Shown piece by piece: positions 42,772 through 49,905 of a stretch of 64,000 nt of DNA (positions are counted from its first letter, which is position 1; each line of letters starts with the position of its first letter). The DNA comes from Anaerozeibacter quisquiliarum (GTDB lineage: Bacteria; Bacillota; Clostridia; Christensenellales; Aristaeellaceae). The stretch lies in assembly GCA_051162045.1 (NCBI GenBank), contig JBISDI010000022.1. One strand, 5' to 3'. A program made the position numbers and the translations under genes. The notes beneath the pieces are model-generated. The model did not search any database and was not told where the DNA came from. It saw only the letters and a list, made by a program, of their open reading frames with translations.

Positions 42772-43793
42772 GGGCGTCCCTCCTCCGGTTGATCTCTCCG
42801 GGTGCTGCCGCGCACCACCAGCCGCGCGCCCACCCGGATGCGCAGCGTGGGCCAGCTGGGGCTCTTGATGCGCTTGCGCAGCGTGTCTACCGCCAGCGTA
42901 CCCAGCGCCGAGCGGGAGATGCGCATCGTGGTCAGCGCGGGCATCGTCATGGCGCTGAACGGAATGTCGTCCACGCCGATCACCGAGATGTCCTCGGGGA
43001 TGCGGTAGCCGGCCTCGCGGATGGCCTTCATGACGCCGATCGCCACGGTGTCGTTGTCGGCGACGCAGGCGCCGCTCGGGACATAGCCCGCCTCCAGCAG
43101 CCGCTTCATGTCCGCGTAGGCGCCGCTGAGCGTGGGCGTGACGTTGATGGGCGCGGGCACGCTCAGCGCGAGCCTGGCCATCTCCTTGAGGTAGCCCTGG
43201 TAGCGCTCCTCGCAGTTGCCGATCGGGATATTGAAGCGCAGATAGCCGATGGAGCAGTAGCCGAGGCTGTACAGATAGCGCACCGCCTCGGCGCTGATCG
43301 CTTCGTTATCCATCACCACGGAATCGACGTGTACGTCGCGCATGCTGTGGTCCAGCACCACGGTGGGTACGCTCAGAATGTCGAGCAGCTTGTAGTCGCC
43401 CTGGCCCAGTTCGGTGCCTAGCAGGATCGCGCCGTCGGGGGGCGACTCCATGAGCTCCCTGAGCGTCTGGGCGGCGGTCGCCACCTCGCAGTTGACCATC
43501 GCCATCTCGTAGCCGTAGTAGCGGCATTCCCGCTCGATCTGGTCGATGATGGAGGCGATGAACCCCTGGTTTTCCTCGATCGCGATGCCGTGGGTGCGGA
43601 ATTTTACCACGCAGAGGCGGAATCGCTTGGGCCTGGCGGCTTGCTTGCGGCCGGGAACCGCATAGTTGTGCTCATCGATCACCGCGCGCACCCGCTGCCG
43701 GGTCTGGTCGCTGACGCCCTTCTTATTGTTGATGACCAACGAAACCGCCGTCGGTGATACGCCTGCCAGTTGGGCAATTTCCCTGATCGTCAT
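42762..43793 (-). CDS. LacI-family transcriptional regulator within the BMC operon
   Basis: 343 residues. The N-terminal LacI helix-turn-helix is T-I-R-E-I-A-Q-L-A-G-V-S (2-13), followed by P-T-A-V-S-L-V-I-N. The hinge is followed by a periplasmic-binding-protein-like sensor domain, with V-I-G-V-D-D-I near residue 260 and M-T-M-P-A-L-T-T near 280 as usual. It probably binds the same sugar class as the RbsB-like importer. The near-palindrome GAAACAT-TG-ATGTTTC at 52324-52339, upstream of the importer promoter, is the best candidate operator. Located between the mutarotase and shell genes and transcribed with them, giving feedback control. Confidence 0.92.
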   Translation of the reverse strand: MTIREIAQLAGVSPTAVSLVINNKKGVSDQTRQRVRAVIDEHNYAVPGRKQAARPKRFRLCVVKFRTHGIAIEENQGFIASIIDQIERECRYYGYEMAMVNCEVATAAQTLRELMESPPDGAILLGTELGQGDYKLLDILSVPTVVLDHSMRDVHVDSVVMDNEAISAEAVRYLYSLGYCSIGYLRFNIPIGNCEERYQGYLKEMARLALSVPAPINVTPTLSGAYADMKRLLEAGYVPSGACVADNDTVAIGVMKAIREAGYRIPEDISVIGVDDIPFSAMTMPALTTMRISRSALGTLAVDTLRKRIKSPSWPTLRIRVGARLVVRGSTRRDQPEEGRPCL

Positions 43794-43814
43794 AACATCC
43801 GCCTCTCAGAGCCA

Positions 43815-44240
43815 CTACAGGACACCTTTTTTGAGGATCACGCACGCGTACAATGCGCGCTCGCTGGTGGACACGCAGGCGTAGGCCTTGCGCGCCCGAT
43901 CGTAGAACTCAAAGCGCTCGATCCAATCGATCTTCGTGCCCGGCTGGTGCGCTTCCACCGTTGCCTGGAACTCGCTCCAGATCGGCGGATCCGCCTCCAT
44001 CGAGCCCGGCACCACCTGCATCAGGTGAACCGGCGCGGCCACAAAGGTGTCGAGCGGCAGAAGCGCCAGGATCGCGTCGAGCAGCGGAACGCCGCCCACC
44101 CCGTCCGCACGCACACAGCGCTGGCCCATGCTCTGGGCCGGGAAGTTCGCGTCGCCGATCACCAGCTCGTCGCCGTGCCCCATCTCCGCCAGGACTTTCA
44201 GCAGGTCAGGCGACAGCAAGGGCGAAATACCTTTCAACAT
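43815..44240 (-). CDS. RbsD/FucU-family sugar mutarotase
   Basis: 141 residues, usual length. Family motifs: M-G-H-G-D-E-L-V-I-G-D-A-N-F-P (20-34) containing the catalytic His22 and Asp30, and the C-terminal A-Y-A-C-V-S-T-S-E-R-A-L-Y-A-C. RbsD/FucU enzymes interconvert pyranose/furanose or alpha/beta anomers so that a kinase receives the right form. In this operon it would prepare a 5-deoxypentose or 5-methylthioribose for the MtnK-type kinase. AAGGAG lies upstream of the ATG; 14 bases separate it from the BMC-H gene. Confidence 0.92.
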   Translation of the reverse strand: MLKGISPLLSPDLLKVLAEMGHGDELVIGDANFPAQSMGQRCVRADGVGGVPLLDAILALLPLDTFVAAPVHLMQVVPGSMEADPPIWSEFQATVEAHQPGTKIDWIERFEFYDRARKAYACVSTSERALYACVILKKGVL

Positions 44241-44253
44241 AGCGTTCTCCTTC

Positions 44254-44529
44254 TTACAGCTTAGGCAGAATGGCTTCCACGTCCTCGTGGGGACGCGGGA
44301 TCACATGCACGCTGACCAGCTCGCCCACGCGCTTCGCCGCCGCGCCGCCGGCCTCGACCGAGGCCTTGACCGCGCCCACGTCGCCGCGCACCATCACCGT
44401 CACCAGGCCGCCGCCCACATGCTCCTTGCCGATCAGGCGCACATTGGCCGCCTTGACCATCGCGTCCGCCGCCTCGATCGAACCCACGAGGCCGCGGGTC
44501 TCCACCATGCCCAACGCTTGCTTTTCCAT
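44254..44529 (-). CDS. BMC hexameric shell protein (BMC-H, PduA/EutM-like)
   Basis: 91 residues, a canonical single-domain PF00936 shell protein: A-L-G-M-V-E-T-R-G-L-V-G-S (5-17), A-A-D-A-M-V-K-A-A-N-V, then V-M-V-R-G-D-V-G-A-V-K-A-S. The central pore loop reads V-G-G-G-L (38-42), where PduA has G-S-G, so the pore would lack the usual serine hydroxyl and be lined only by glycine. This is the only hexamer-type gene in the locus, and no tandem BMC-T is present. It must form the facets unless other shell genes lie elsewhere. Confidence 0.97.
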   Translation of the reverse strand: MEKQALGMVETRGLVGSIEAADAMVKAANVRLIGKEHVGGGLVTVMVRGDVGAVKASVEAGGAAAKRVGELVSVHVIPRPHEDVEAILPKL

Positions 44530-44554
44530 AGTCCTTCTCCTTCACAATGGTTTT

Positions 44555-46039
44555 CTAGCTGATTCTGAAATCGCCGTACAGCACGCAGCGGCGCAGCCGC
44601 GTGAACGTCCGCGCGGTGGTGATGCCCTCGCCGGTCGGGGTGGCGATGGTCATCGAGGTGTAGCCCTCGCCCCCCATGCCCAGCCCCGCGTAGCTGGGCG
44701 CGTTTTTGACGAACAGCGTGGTACCCATCCGGCGCGCGGCCTTGGACATGTTGTGCACATTGGCCGAGTGGATCATCGCCGAGTGCCTGTTGTTTTGCTC
44801 CGCGCGCAGCGCTTGCTCGACGGCTTCGTCGATGTCCCGTACCCGCACGATAGCGAGCACCGGCATCAGCATCTCGGTCGTCACAAACGGGTGATCCGCG
44901 TCGACTTCAGCGATTACCAGCCGGGGATCGCCCGGGCAGGCGACACCGGCGTCGCGCAGGATGCAAGCGGCGTCCCGGCCCACGTACTTGCGGTTGATGA
45001 CGTACTTGCCGTCCTTTTGAACCAGCACCGTGCGCACGATCTTGTCGATGTCCGCACCGGAAACGCGGTGCGCGCCGCGCTTCTCCATCTCGGCCATCAG
45101 CCGGTCGGCTACGGAGGCGAAGACGAATACCTCCTTCTCCGCGATGCACAGCACGTTGTTGTCGAAACTCGCGCCGTCCACGATGTCCTTGGCGGCCTTG
45201 GGGATGTCGGCGGTGTCGTCCACGATCGCCGGCGGGTTGCCGGGGCCCGCGGCCACGACCTTCTTGCCGGTCTTCATCGCGACGGCCACCACCGCCTCGC
45301 CGCCGGTGATCGACAGCATCGCCACGTCCGGATGGGTCATGACGGCCTGCCCGCTCGCGAGCGTGGGTTCCTTCACGGTGGTAATCAGCGCCTCCGGCCC
45401 GCCGGCGCGGGCGATCGCATCCGCCAGCACGCGCATGGCCTCCTGGGAGGCGCGCTTGGCCGCGGGGTGGGGGTTGAATACCACCGCGTTGCCCGCCGCG
45501 ATCATGCTGATGGCGTTGTTGATTACGGTGGCGGTGGGGTTGGTCGAGGGCGTGATCGAGCCGATGACGCCGAACGGCGCCTGCTCCACGATCATCATGC
45601 CGTTGTCGCCGGTCTTGCAGTAGGTGCCGAGATCCTCGACGCCGGGCGTCCTGCGCGCGGCCAGCAGGTTTTTTTGCAGCTTGTCGGCGACGCGGCCGTA
45701 GCCGGTCTCTTCGTTGGCCAGCTCCGCCAGGCGCTGCGCGTGCTCGATGGCGGCGCCGCGCATGGCCTCGACCAGTTCGGAGCGCTTCTCGAGCGTCAGT
45801 TCGGCAAGCTGCCGCTGCGCCTTCGCGGCCCTCGTCACGGCCTCCTCCGCGGTATCGCAGAGCCAGCGGCCATCCGGCGAAGGGCTCAGCGAGGCCGTCC
45901 GGGCGCCGGACAGGCTGCGCACGATCTCATCCGCGATGCTCAGGATATCCCGTTCGGTCAGCGCCATGCGCGCCCTCCCCTCTGCGTCTTCGCGCGGCCC
46001 TTGCGCGCCCCGGTAGGTCTTGATTGCAGGTTCGCTCAT
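44555..46039 (-). CDS. CoA-acylating aldehyde dehydrogenase of the microcompartment (PduP/EutE type)
   Basis: 494 residues. It oxidises an aldehyde to its acyl-CoA with NAD+. Catalytic Cys298 is in D-N-N-V-L-C-I-A; G-V-I-G-S-I-T-P-S-T-N-P (157-168) and S-I-T-G-G (243-247) are cofactor-site motifs. Residues 28-45 form an amphipathic helix (T-E-R-D-I-L-S-I-A-D-E-I-V-R-S-L) followed by a Ser/Pro-rich linker, which is the layout of an encapsulation peptide. ATG at 46039 overlaps the isomerase stop as ATGA. Context predicts acetaldehyde (from 5-deoxyribose) or methylthioacetaldehyde (from methylthioribose) as substrate; propionaldehyde cannot be excluded. Confidence 0.95.
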   Translation of the reverse strand: MSEPAIKTYRGAQGPREDAEGRARMALTERDILSIADEIVRSLSGARTASLSPSPDGRWLCDTAEEAVTRAAKAQRQLAELTLEKRSELVEAMRGAAIEHAQRLAELANEETGYGRVADKLQKNLLAARRTPGVEDLGTYCKTGDNGMMIVEQAPFGVIGSITPSTNPTATVINNAISMIAAGNAVVFNPHPAAKRASQEAMRVLADAIARAGGPEALITTVKEPTLASGQAVMTHPDVAMLSITGGEAVVAVAMKTGKKVVAAGPGNPPAIVDDTADIPKAAKDIVDGASFDNNVLCIAEKEVFVFASVADRLMAEMEKRGAHRVSGADIDKIVRTVLVQKDGKYVINRKYVGRDAACILRDAGVACPGDPRLVIAEVDADHPFVTTEMLMPVLAIVRVRDIDEAVEQALRAEQNNRHSAMIHSANVHNMSKAARRMGTTLFVKNAPSYAGLGMGGEGYTSMTIATPTGEGITTARTFTRLRRCVLYGDFRIS

Positions 46040-47121
46040 GGCCGCGCCGCCTTTTTCTTCTCGAAGATCTGCTTCAGGCTCTCGCTGTACGGCGGCCGCG
46101 CGATGCCGTACTCGGTGATGATCGCGGTAATCAGCTCGTGGTCCGCAAAATCGAAGGCCGGGTTGTACACCTTGACGCCCTCGGGAGCCATGCGCCGCTT
46201 ATACCACATCTCGGTCACCTCGTGGTCGGGGCGCTGCTCGATCGGGATGTCCTCGCCGCGCTTAACGCTCATGTCGATCGTGGAGGTGGGGCCGCACACG
46301 TAGAACGGGATGCCGTAGTGCTTGGCCAGAATCGCCACGCCCGAGGTGCCGATCTTGTTGCAGGCGTCGCCGTTGGCGGCCACCCTGTCGCAGCCGACGA
46401 ATACCGCCTGCACCCAGCCGTTTTTCATGACCTGGGAGGCCATGTTGTCGCAGATCACCGTGGTGTCCACGCCGTCGGCCAGCAACTCGAAGGCGGACAG
46501 CCGCGCGCCCTGCAGCAGCGGCCGCGTCTCGTCGGTGAACACCTTGAAGTTCATGCCCTTTTCACGGCCCAGATGGATCGGGGCCAGCGCGGTGCCGTAC
46601 TTCGAGGTGGCCAGCTGCCCCGCGTTGCAGTGGGTCAGGATGCCGTCGCCGTCCTTAATCAGCGACAAACCGTACTCGCCGATCTGGCGGCACATCCATA
46701 CGTCCTCGTCCTTGATCGCGACCGATTCCCGGTGCAGCAGCTCTTTGAGCTCCGGGACGGAGGCGTCCCTGTGGTCCAGCACCACCCGCTCCATACGGCC
46801 GAGCGCCCAGGACAGGTTGACGGCGGTGGGCCGGGCGGAGTCCAGGTAGTCCTTGGCGGGCTTGAACTGGCGGTAAAAATCTGCCCAGTTCGCGGCCTCG
46901 ATCCCCTTCGCGGCCAGGTACGCGCCGAACGCCGCGGCTACGCCGATCGCGGGCGCGCCCCGCACCTTGAGCAGGTAAATCGCGTCCCAGATGTCCTTCT
47001 GCCCTGTCAGGTGCAGCATTTCGACTTCATAGGGCAGCCGGGTCTGGTCGATGATGACCAGCGCGCTGTTCCGGTCGTCGAGCGCGACGGTCTCGTAGCT
47101 CATGATGTTCTTGCCTTTCAT
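46036..47121 (-). CDS. mtnA: MtnA-type S-methyl-5-thioribose-1-phosphate / 5-deoxyribose-1-phosphate isomerase
   Basis: 361 residues from ATG at 47121, eight bases after AAAGGAGG. Motifs of MtnA: R-G-A-P-A-I-G (54-60), T-H-C-N-A-G (163-168; Cys165 corresponds to the catalytic cysteine) and C-D-N-M-A-S (224-229; Asp225). The enzyme turns the aldose-1-phosphate into the ketose-1-phosphate. In the DHAP shunt of other bacteria the same protein handles both methylthioribose-1-P and 5-deoxyribose-1-P. No methionine-salvage gene (MtnB, MtnD, MtnW/X) is nearby; instead an aldolase and aldehyde dehydrogenase are. No encapsulation-type extension is seen, so it may work outside the shell. Confidence 0.93.
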   Translation of the reverse strand: MKGKNIMSYETVALDDRNSALVIIDQTRLPYEVEMLHLTGQKDIWDAIYLLKVRGAPAIGVAAAFGAYLAAKGIEAANWADFYRQFKPAKDYLDSARPTAVNLSWALGRMERVVLDHRDASVPELKELLHRESVAIKDEDVWMCRQIGEYGLSLIKDGDGILTHCNAGQLATSKYGTALAPIHLGREKGMNFKVFTDETRPLLQGARLSAFELLADGVDTTVICDNMASQVMKNGWVQAVFVGCDRVAANGDACNKIGTSGVAILAKHYGIPFYVCGPTSTIDMSVKRGEDIPIEQRPDHEVTEMWYKRRMAPEGVKVYNPAFDFADHELITAIITEYGIARPPYSESLKQIFEKKKAARP

Positions 47122-47134
47122 GTGTATTCCTCCT

Positions 47135-48343
47135 TTACCCGGCAATTTCCGCCGCCCGCCTAACGGCGGCGACGAAGTCGCGGCCCTCCTGGAACGCGGC
47201 GCGGTGCATGATGTAATCCTTGGCGCACAGGATGTTCAGCCGCTCGGCCCGCGCGCGCTTGCCGGGATCTTTGATCGTGGTCACGTCCTTGACCTGCGCC
47301 ATGCCCACGGTGCGGCGGATCAGCTCGGTGCCCGCGTAGGCGGCGGTGTCGGCCATGATGGTGGACAGGTACCATTCCTTAAAACCCGGGGTCTTGGCCA
47401 TGCGATCGGACACGCAGTCGTCAAAGCAGGCGAGGAACTTCTGCTTGAACAGGTCGAGCACTTCCTCGATCGTCCTGAGCGTCCAGTCGCAAAAGGCCGC
47501 GTTGCCTGCGGCGCAGCCGTTGTCGTAGGCGAAGATCAGGTTGGCGACCACATTGCCCACATCGTAGCCCATCGGGCCGTAGAACGCGAACTCCGGGTCG
47601 AACACGCGCGTGGAGTCGGGCCTGACAAAGATCGAGCCGGTGTGCAGGTCGCCGTGGATCAGCGCCTGGGCGTTGTTCATGAAGTCGAACTTGAGCTTGG
47701 CGATTTCGAGGTGCAGCGCTTCGTCCTCGTAGAGCTCGCGCCTGACGAATTCCGCGTTCGCCGGGAACACGATGTTGCGGCCGGCCGCGTCGTTGTAGGG
47801 CTCGGTCAGCACCAGATCCTCGGTGATCTCGCACAGCTCCGGGTTGATGAAGCGCTTGACCAGGTCCTTCTTGGCCTTGTGCTCCATGGCCACGTCGGTG
47901 GTTTTGAGCAGCGTGTTGACCATGAAGGTGGAGATGTCCTCGGCAAAGCGCGGGAAGGTCTCATGATCCATCAGCGCGTAGCGCATCAGCCGGTGATCGG
48001 ACAGATCCTCCATCACACAGGCGCACATCGTCGTGTCGTAGCCGAAGATCTTGGGCACGAGGCCCGACGCGTACTTCCATTGGATCTCGAGGATCTCGCT
48101 CTCGATGCGGTTGCGGTCGGTGGACACCTTCATCTCGGCCGAGATGCGCAGCGCCTCGCCCGCCTGCTTGACGATCACGCTGCGGCCGGACGCTTCGTCC
48201 ACCACGCGGAACACGTAGTTCAGGTTGCCGTCGCCGATCTCCTTGGCGCAGAGCCGCGCATCCGCGCTCATGTAGCCCTTTTCCTTCACGTAGTCCGGCA
48301 CGTCTGAGGTCTTCATCAGGAAGTAGGTATCGAAGCGTGACAT
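47135..48343 (-). CDS. mtnK: MtnK-type S-methyl-5-thioribose (5-deoxyribose) kinase
   Basis: 402 residues, normal for MtnK. Motifs: E-I-G-D-G-N-L-N-Y-V-F (35-45), the catalytic loop L-I-H-G-D-L-H-T-G-S-I (228-238; Asp232), and the metal site F-D-P-E-F-A-F-Y-G-P-M-G-Y-D (248-261) that is characteristic of methylthioribose kinases rather than general aminoglycoside kinases. It phosphorylates the pentose at O1 using ATP. MtnK enzymes are reported to act on both 5-methylthioribose and 5-deoxyribose. Start at 48343 follows AGGGAG. It lies 13 bases before mtnA in the operon. Confidence 0.94.
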   Translation of the reverse strand: MSRFDTYFLMKTSDVPDYVKEKGYMSADARLCAKEIGDGNLNYVFRVVDEASGRSVIVKQAGEALRISAEMKVSTDRNRIESEILEIQWKYASGLVPKIFGYDTTMCACVMEDLSDHRLMRYALMDHETFPRFAEDISTFMVNTLLKTTDVAMEHKAKKDLVKRFINPELCEITEDLVLTEPYNDAAGRNIVFPANAEFVRRELYEDEALHLEIAKLKFDFMNNAQALIHGDLHTGSIFVRPDSTRVFDPEFAFYGPMGYDVGNVVANLIFAYDNGCAAGNAAFCDWTLRTIEEVLDLFKQKFLACFDDCVSDRMAKTPGFKEWYLSTIMADTAAYAGTELIRRTVGMAQVKDVTTIKDPGKRARAERLNILCAKDYIMHRAAFQEGRDFVAAVRRAAEIAG

Positions 48344-48377
48344 GGTCAGGACTCCCTCTCTATCAAATAATGACGCG

Positions 48378-49094
48378 TTATCGAAATTCCAGGCTGCGCA
48401 GGTCCTGCGGGTCGATCTCTACGAGCCGGCGCATCTGCTCCTCGGTCGGGGGCGCGGTGGTCGCGAGCGTGAGGTACCGGATCGCAAAGCCGGTGTTGTC
48501 CGCGACCTCCTCGATCGAGGAGGAGGGGTGCACGCTCTTTAAGATCAGCTCCCCGCGGTACATGGCGAAGCTGCACAGCGGCGTCACCACGTCGGATACA
48601 TGGCCCCGGGCGGTCACGAAGTCGAGCGCCTGCGTAAAGGTGCGGCGGTCGTGCTTGGTGCGCCAGAGGATCGCGCGCTTCGCCGTGGGGATCAGCACCG
48701 CGCTGCCCGCGCCGCCGGGCAGGCGCACCTTGGGCCTTGCGTAGTCGCCGATCACCGAGGCGTTGACGCCGCCGCGACTGTCGAACTGCACGCCGCTCAG
48801 GAAGGCCACGTCCAGCCCGCCCCGCATGCTGAGGTCGAACACGTCCATCAGCGGAAATTCCGAAGCGGCCTCGGTCCACAGCGCGTCGCCCGCGCTGGTG
48901 AAGCGCTCAAGCCTCGGCCTTTGCGGGTCCACGCCGCCGGGGATGTTCAGGTGCACGGCGCGCGGCGCGTGGGTGGCCTTCGCCAGCAGCGTGGCGACCA
49001 GCGGCAGGTGGGAGCTGACGCCGTGGAACACCGTCTCCCCGTCGCGGATCAGCCGCGCAAGCTCGACCGCCATGATGTCGCAGGGCCTCAGCAT
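48378..49094 (-). CDS. GctB-like CoA-transferase-family subunit lacking the catalytic glutamate
   Basis: 238 residues from ATG at 49094, behind AAAGGAGG. The fold is that of glutaconate CoA-transferase subunit B: S-G-V-Q-F-D-S-R-G-G-V-N-A-S-V-I-G-D-Y aligns with the G-A-Q-x-D-x-x-G-N-V-N motif, and S-V-H-P-S-S-S-I-E-E-V is present near the end. In GctB the catalytic Glu54 sits in V-E-S-G-L-M-D. Here the matching stretch is N-I-P-G-G-V-D (50-56), with Ile51 at the glutamate position. A classical transferase mechanism is therefore doubtful, as in the IpdAB hydrolases. It overlaps the GctA-like gene by seven bases and should form a heteromer with it. Confidence 0.8.
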   Translation of the reverse strand: MLRPCDIMAVELARLIRDGETVFHGVSSHLPLVATLLAKATHAPRAVHLNIPGGVDPQRPRLERFTSAGDALWTEAASEFPLMDVFDLSMRGGLDVAFLSGVQFDSRGGVNASVIGDYARPKVRLPGGAGSAVLIPTAKRAILWRTKHDRRTFTQALDFVTARGHVSDVVTPLCSFAMYRGELILKSVHPSSSIEEVADNTGFAIRYLTLATTAPPTEEQMRRLVEIDPQDLRSLEFR

Positions 49095-49888
49095 GTCGGC
49101 CTCCTTTTGAGCCACGCGTTCAGCGCCTGCGCGTCTTCCAGCGCCTGGTAGGCGCGGATGGCCTCGCCGTTTACGCCGTAGACGCCGGGGCAGGCGCCGG
49201 GGGCCGCGCCCCGCGGCGCGTGTACCACGGCGCGCACCAAGAAGTGCGGGATTTGCGCCTTTGCCGCCGAACGCGCGAAGTAGCCCGCGCCCACGACGCG
49301 CTCGCAGGTTACGATCACCGAGCGCGCCGAGCGCGCCAGCAGCGCGTCCTCGTACGGCGGCCCCTCGATCCGCGCGTTGCCCTCCTCGTCGGCCAGATGA
49401 ACGTGCAGGACGGCGACATCCGGTCGGATGGCCTTGACCGCATTCAGCCCCTCGCCGGTGAACGGATCGGTCACCTCGGCGAAATAATCGTTTGCGGCCA
49501 CCAGGTCGCTGACCTTAAGCCCGCTCACGGGCATGAACGGGATGCCGTAGCTGGCGGCGCGCAGTGCGGAAATCACCGTGTAGCAGGCGTGCTCGTGGGC
49601 CGTCACCGCGCCCGACTCGACGGCCTTTCGATAGTTCCGGCACAGGCCGTACTCGGTTTCGAGGCTGACGAAGCCGGCGTGTACGCTGCCGACGCAACCC
49701 GCGAGACACAGCATGTCCACGTCCATGCCGCCTGCGGTCTTGACCAATTGCAGCGCGCGCTTCTTCTGCCGCGCCAATTCCATGCAGGCCGCCATCGGCG
49801 CGCGGTTGAGCGTGTTGCCGCCCAGGGCCAGCAACGCTCCGTCCGGGATGCCGCCCATCGCCCGGGCCAGGTCGGTAAGCTTGCTCAA
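49088..49888 (-). CDS. GctA-like CoA-transferase-family subunit
   Basis: 266 residues from TTG at 49888, supported by AAAGGGGGT upstream and by the family-like opening S-K-L-T-D-L; ATG at 49909, overlapping the previous stop as ATGA, is the alternative. Family features are I-P-D-G-A-L-L-A-L-G-G-N (15-26), D-V-A-V-L-H-V-H-L-A-D-E-E-G-N-A-R-I and S-A-R-S-V-I-V-T-C-E. GctA pairs with GctB in acyl-CoA:acid CoA transfer. In this locus the pair would be well placed to release CoA from the acyl-CoA made by the aldehyde dehydrogenase, doing the job PduL does elsewhere, but the partner lacks the catalytic glutamate. Confidence 0.82.
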   Translation of the reverse strand: MSKLTDLARAMGGIPDGALLALGGNTLNRAPMAACMELARQKKRALQLVKTAGGMDVDMLCLAGCVGSVHAGFVSLETEYGLCRNYRKAVESGAVTAHEHACYTVISALRAASYGIPFMPVSGLKVSDLVAANDYFAEVTDPFTGEGLNAVKAIRPDVAVLHVHLADEEGNARIEGPPYEDALLARSARSVIVTCERVVGAGYFARSAAKAQIPHFLVRAVVHAPRGAAPGACPGVYGVNGEAIRAYQALEDAQALNAWLKRRPTC

Positions 49889-49905
49889 GGGGGCACCCCC
49901 TTTCG

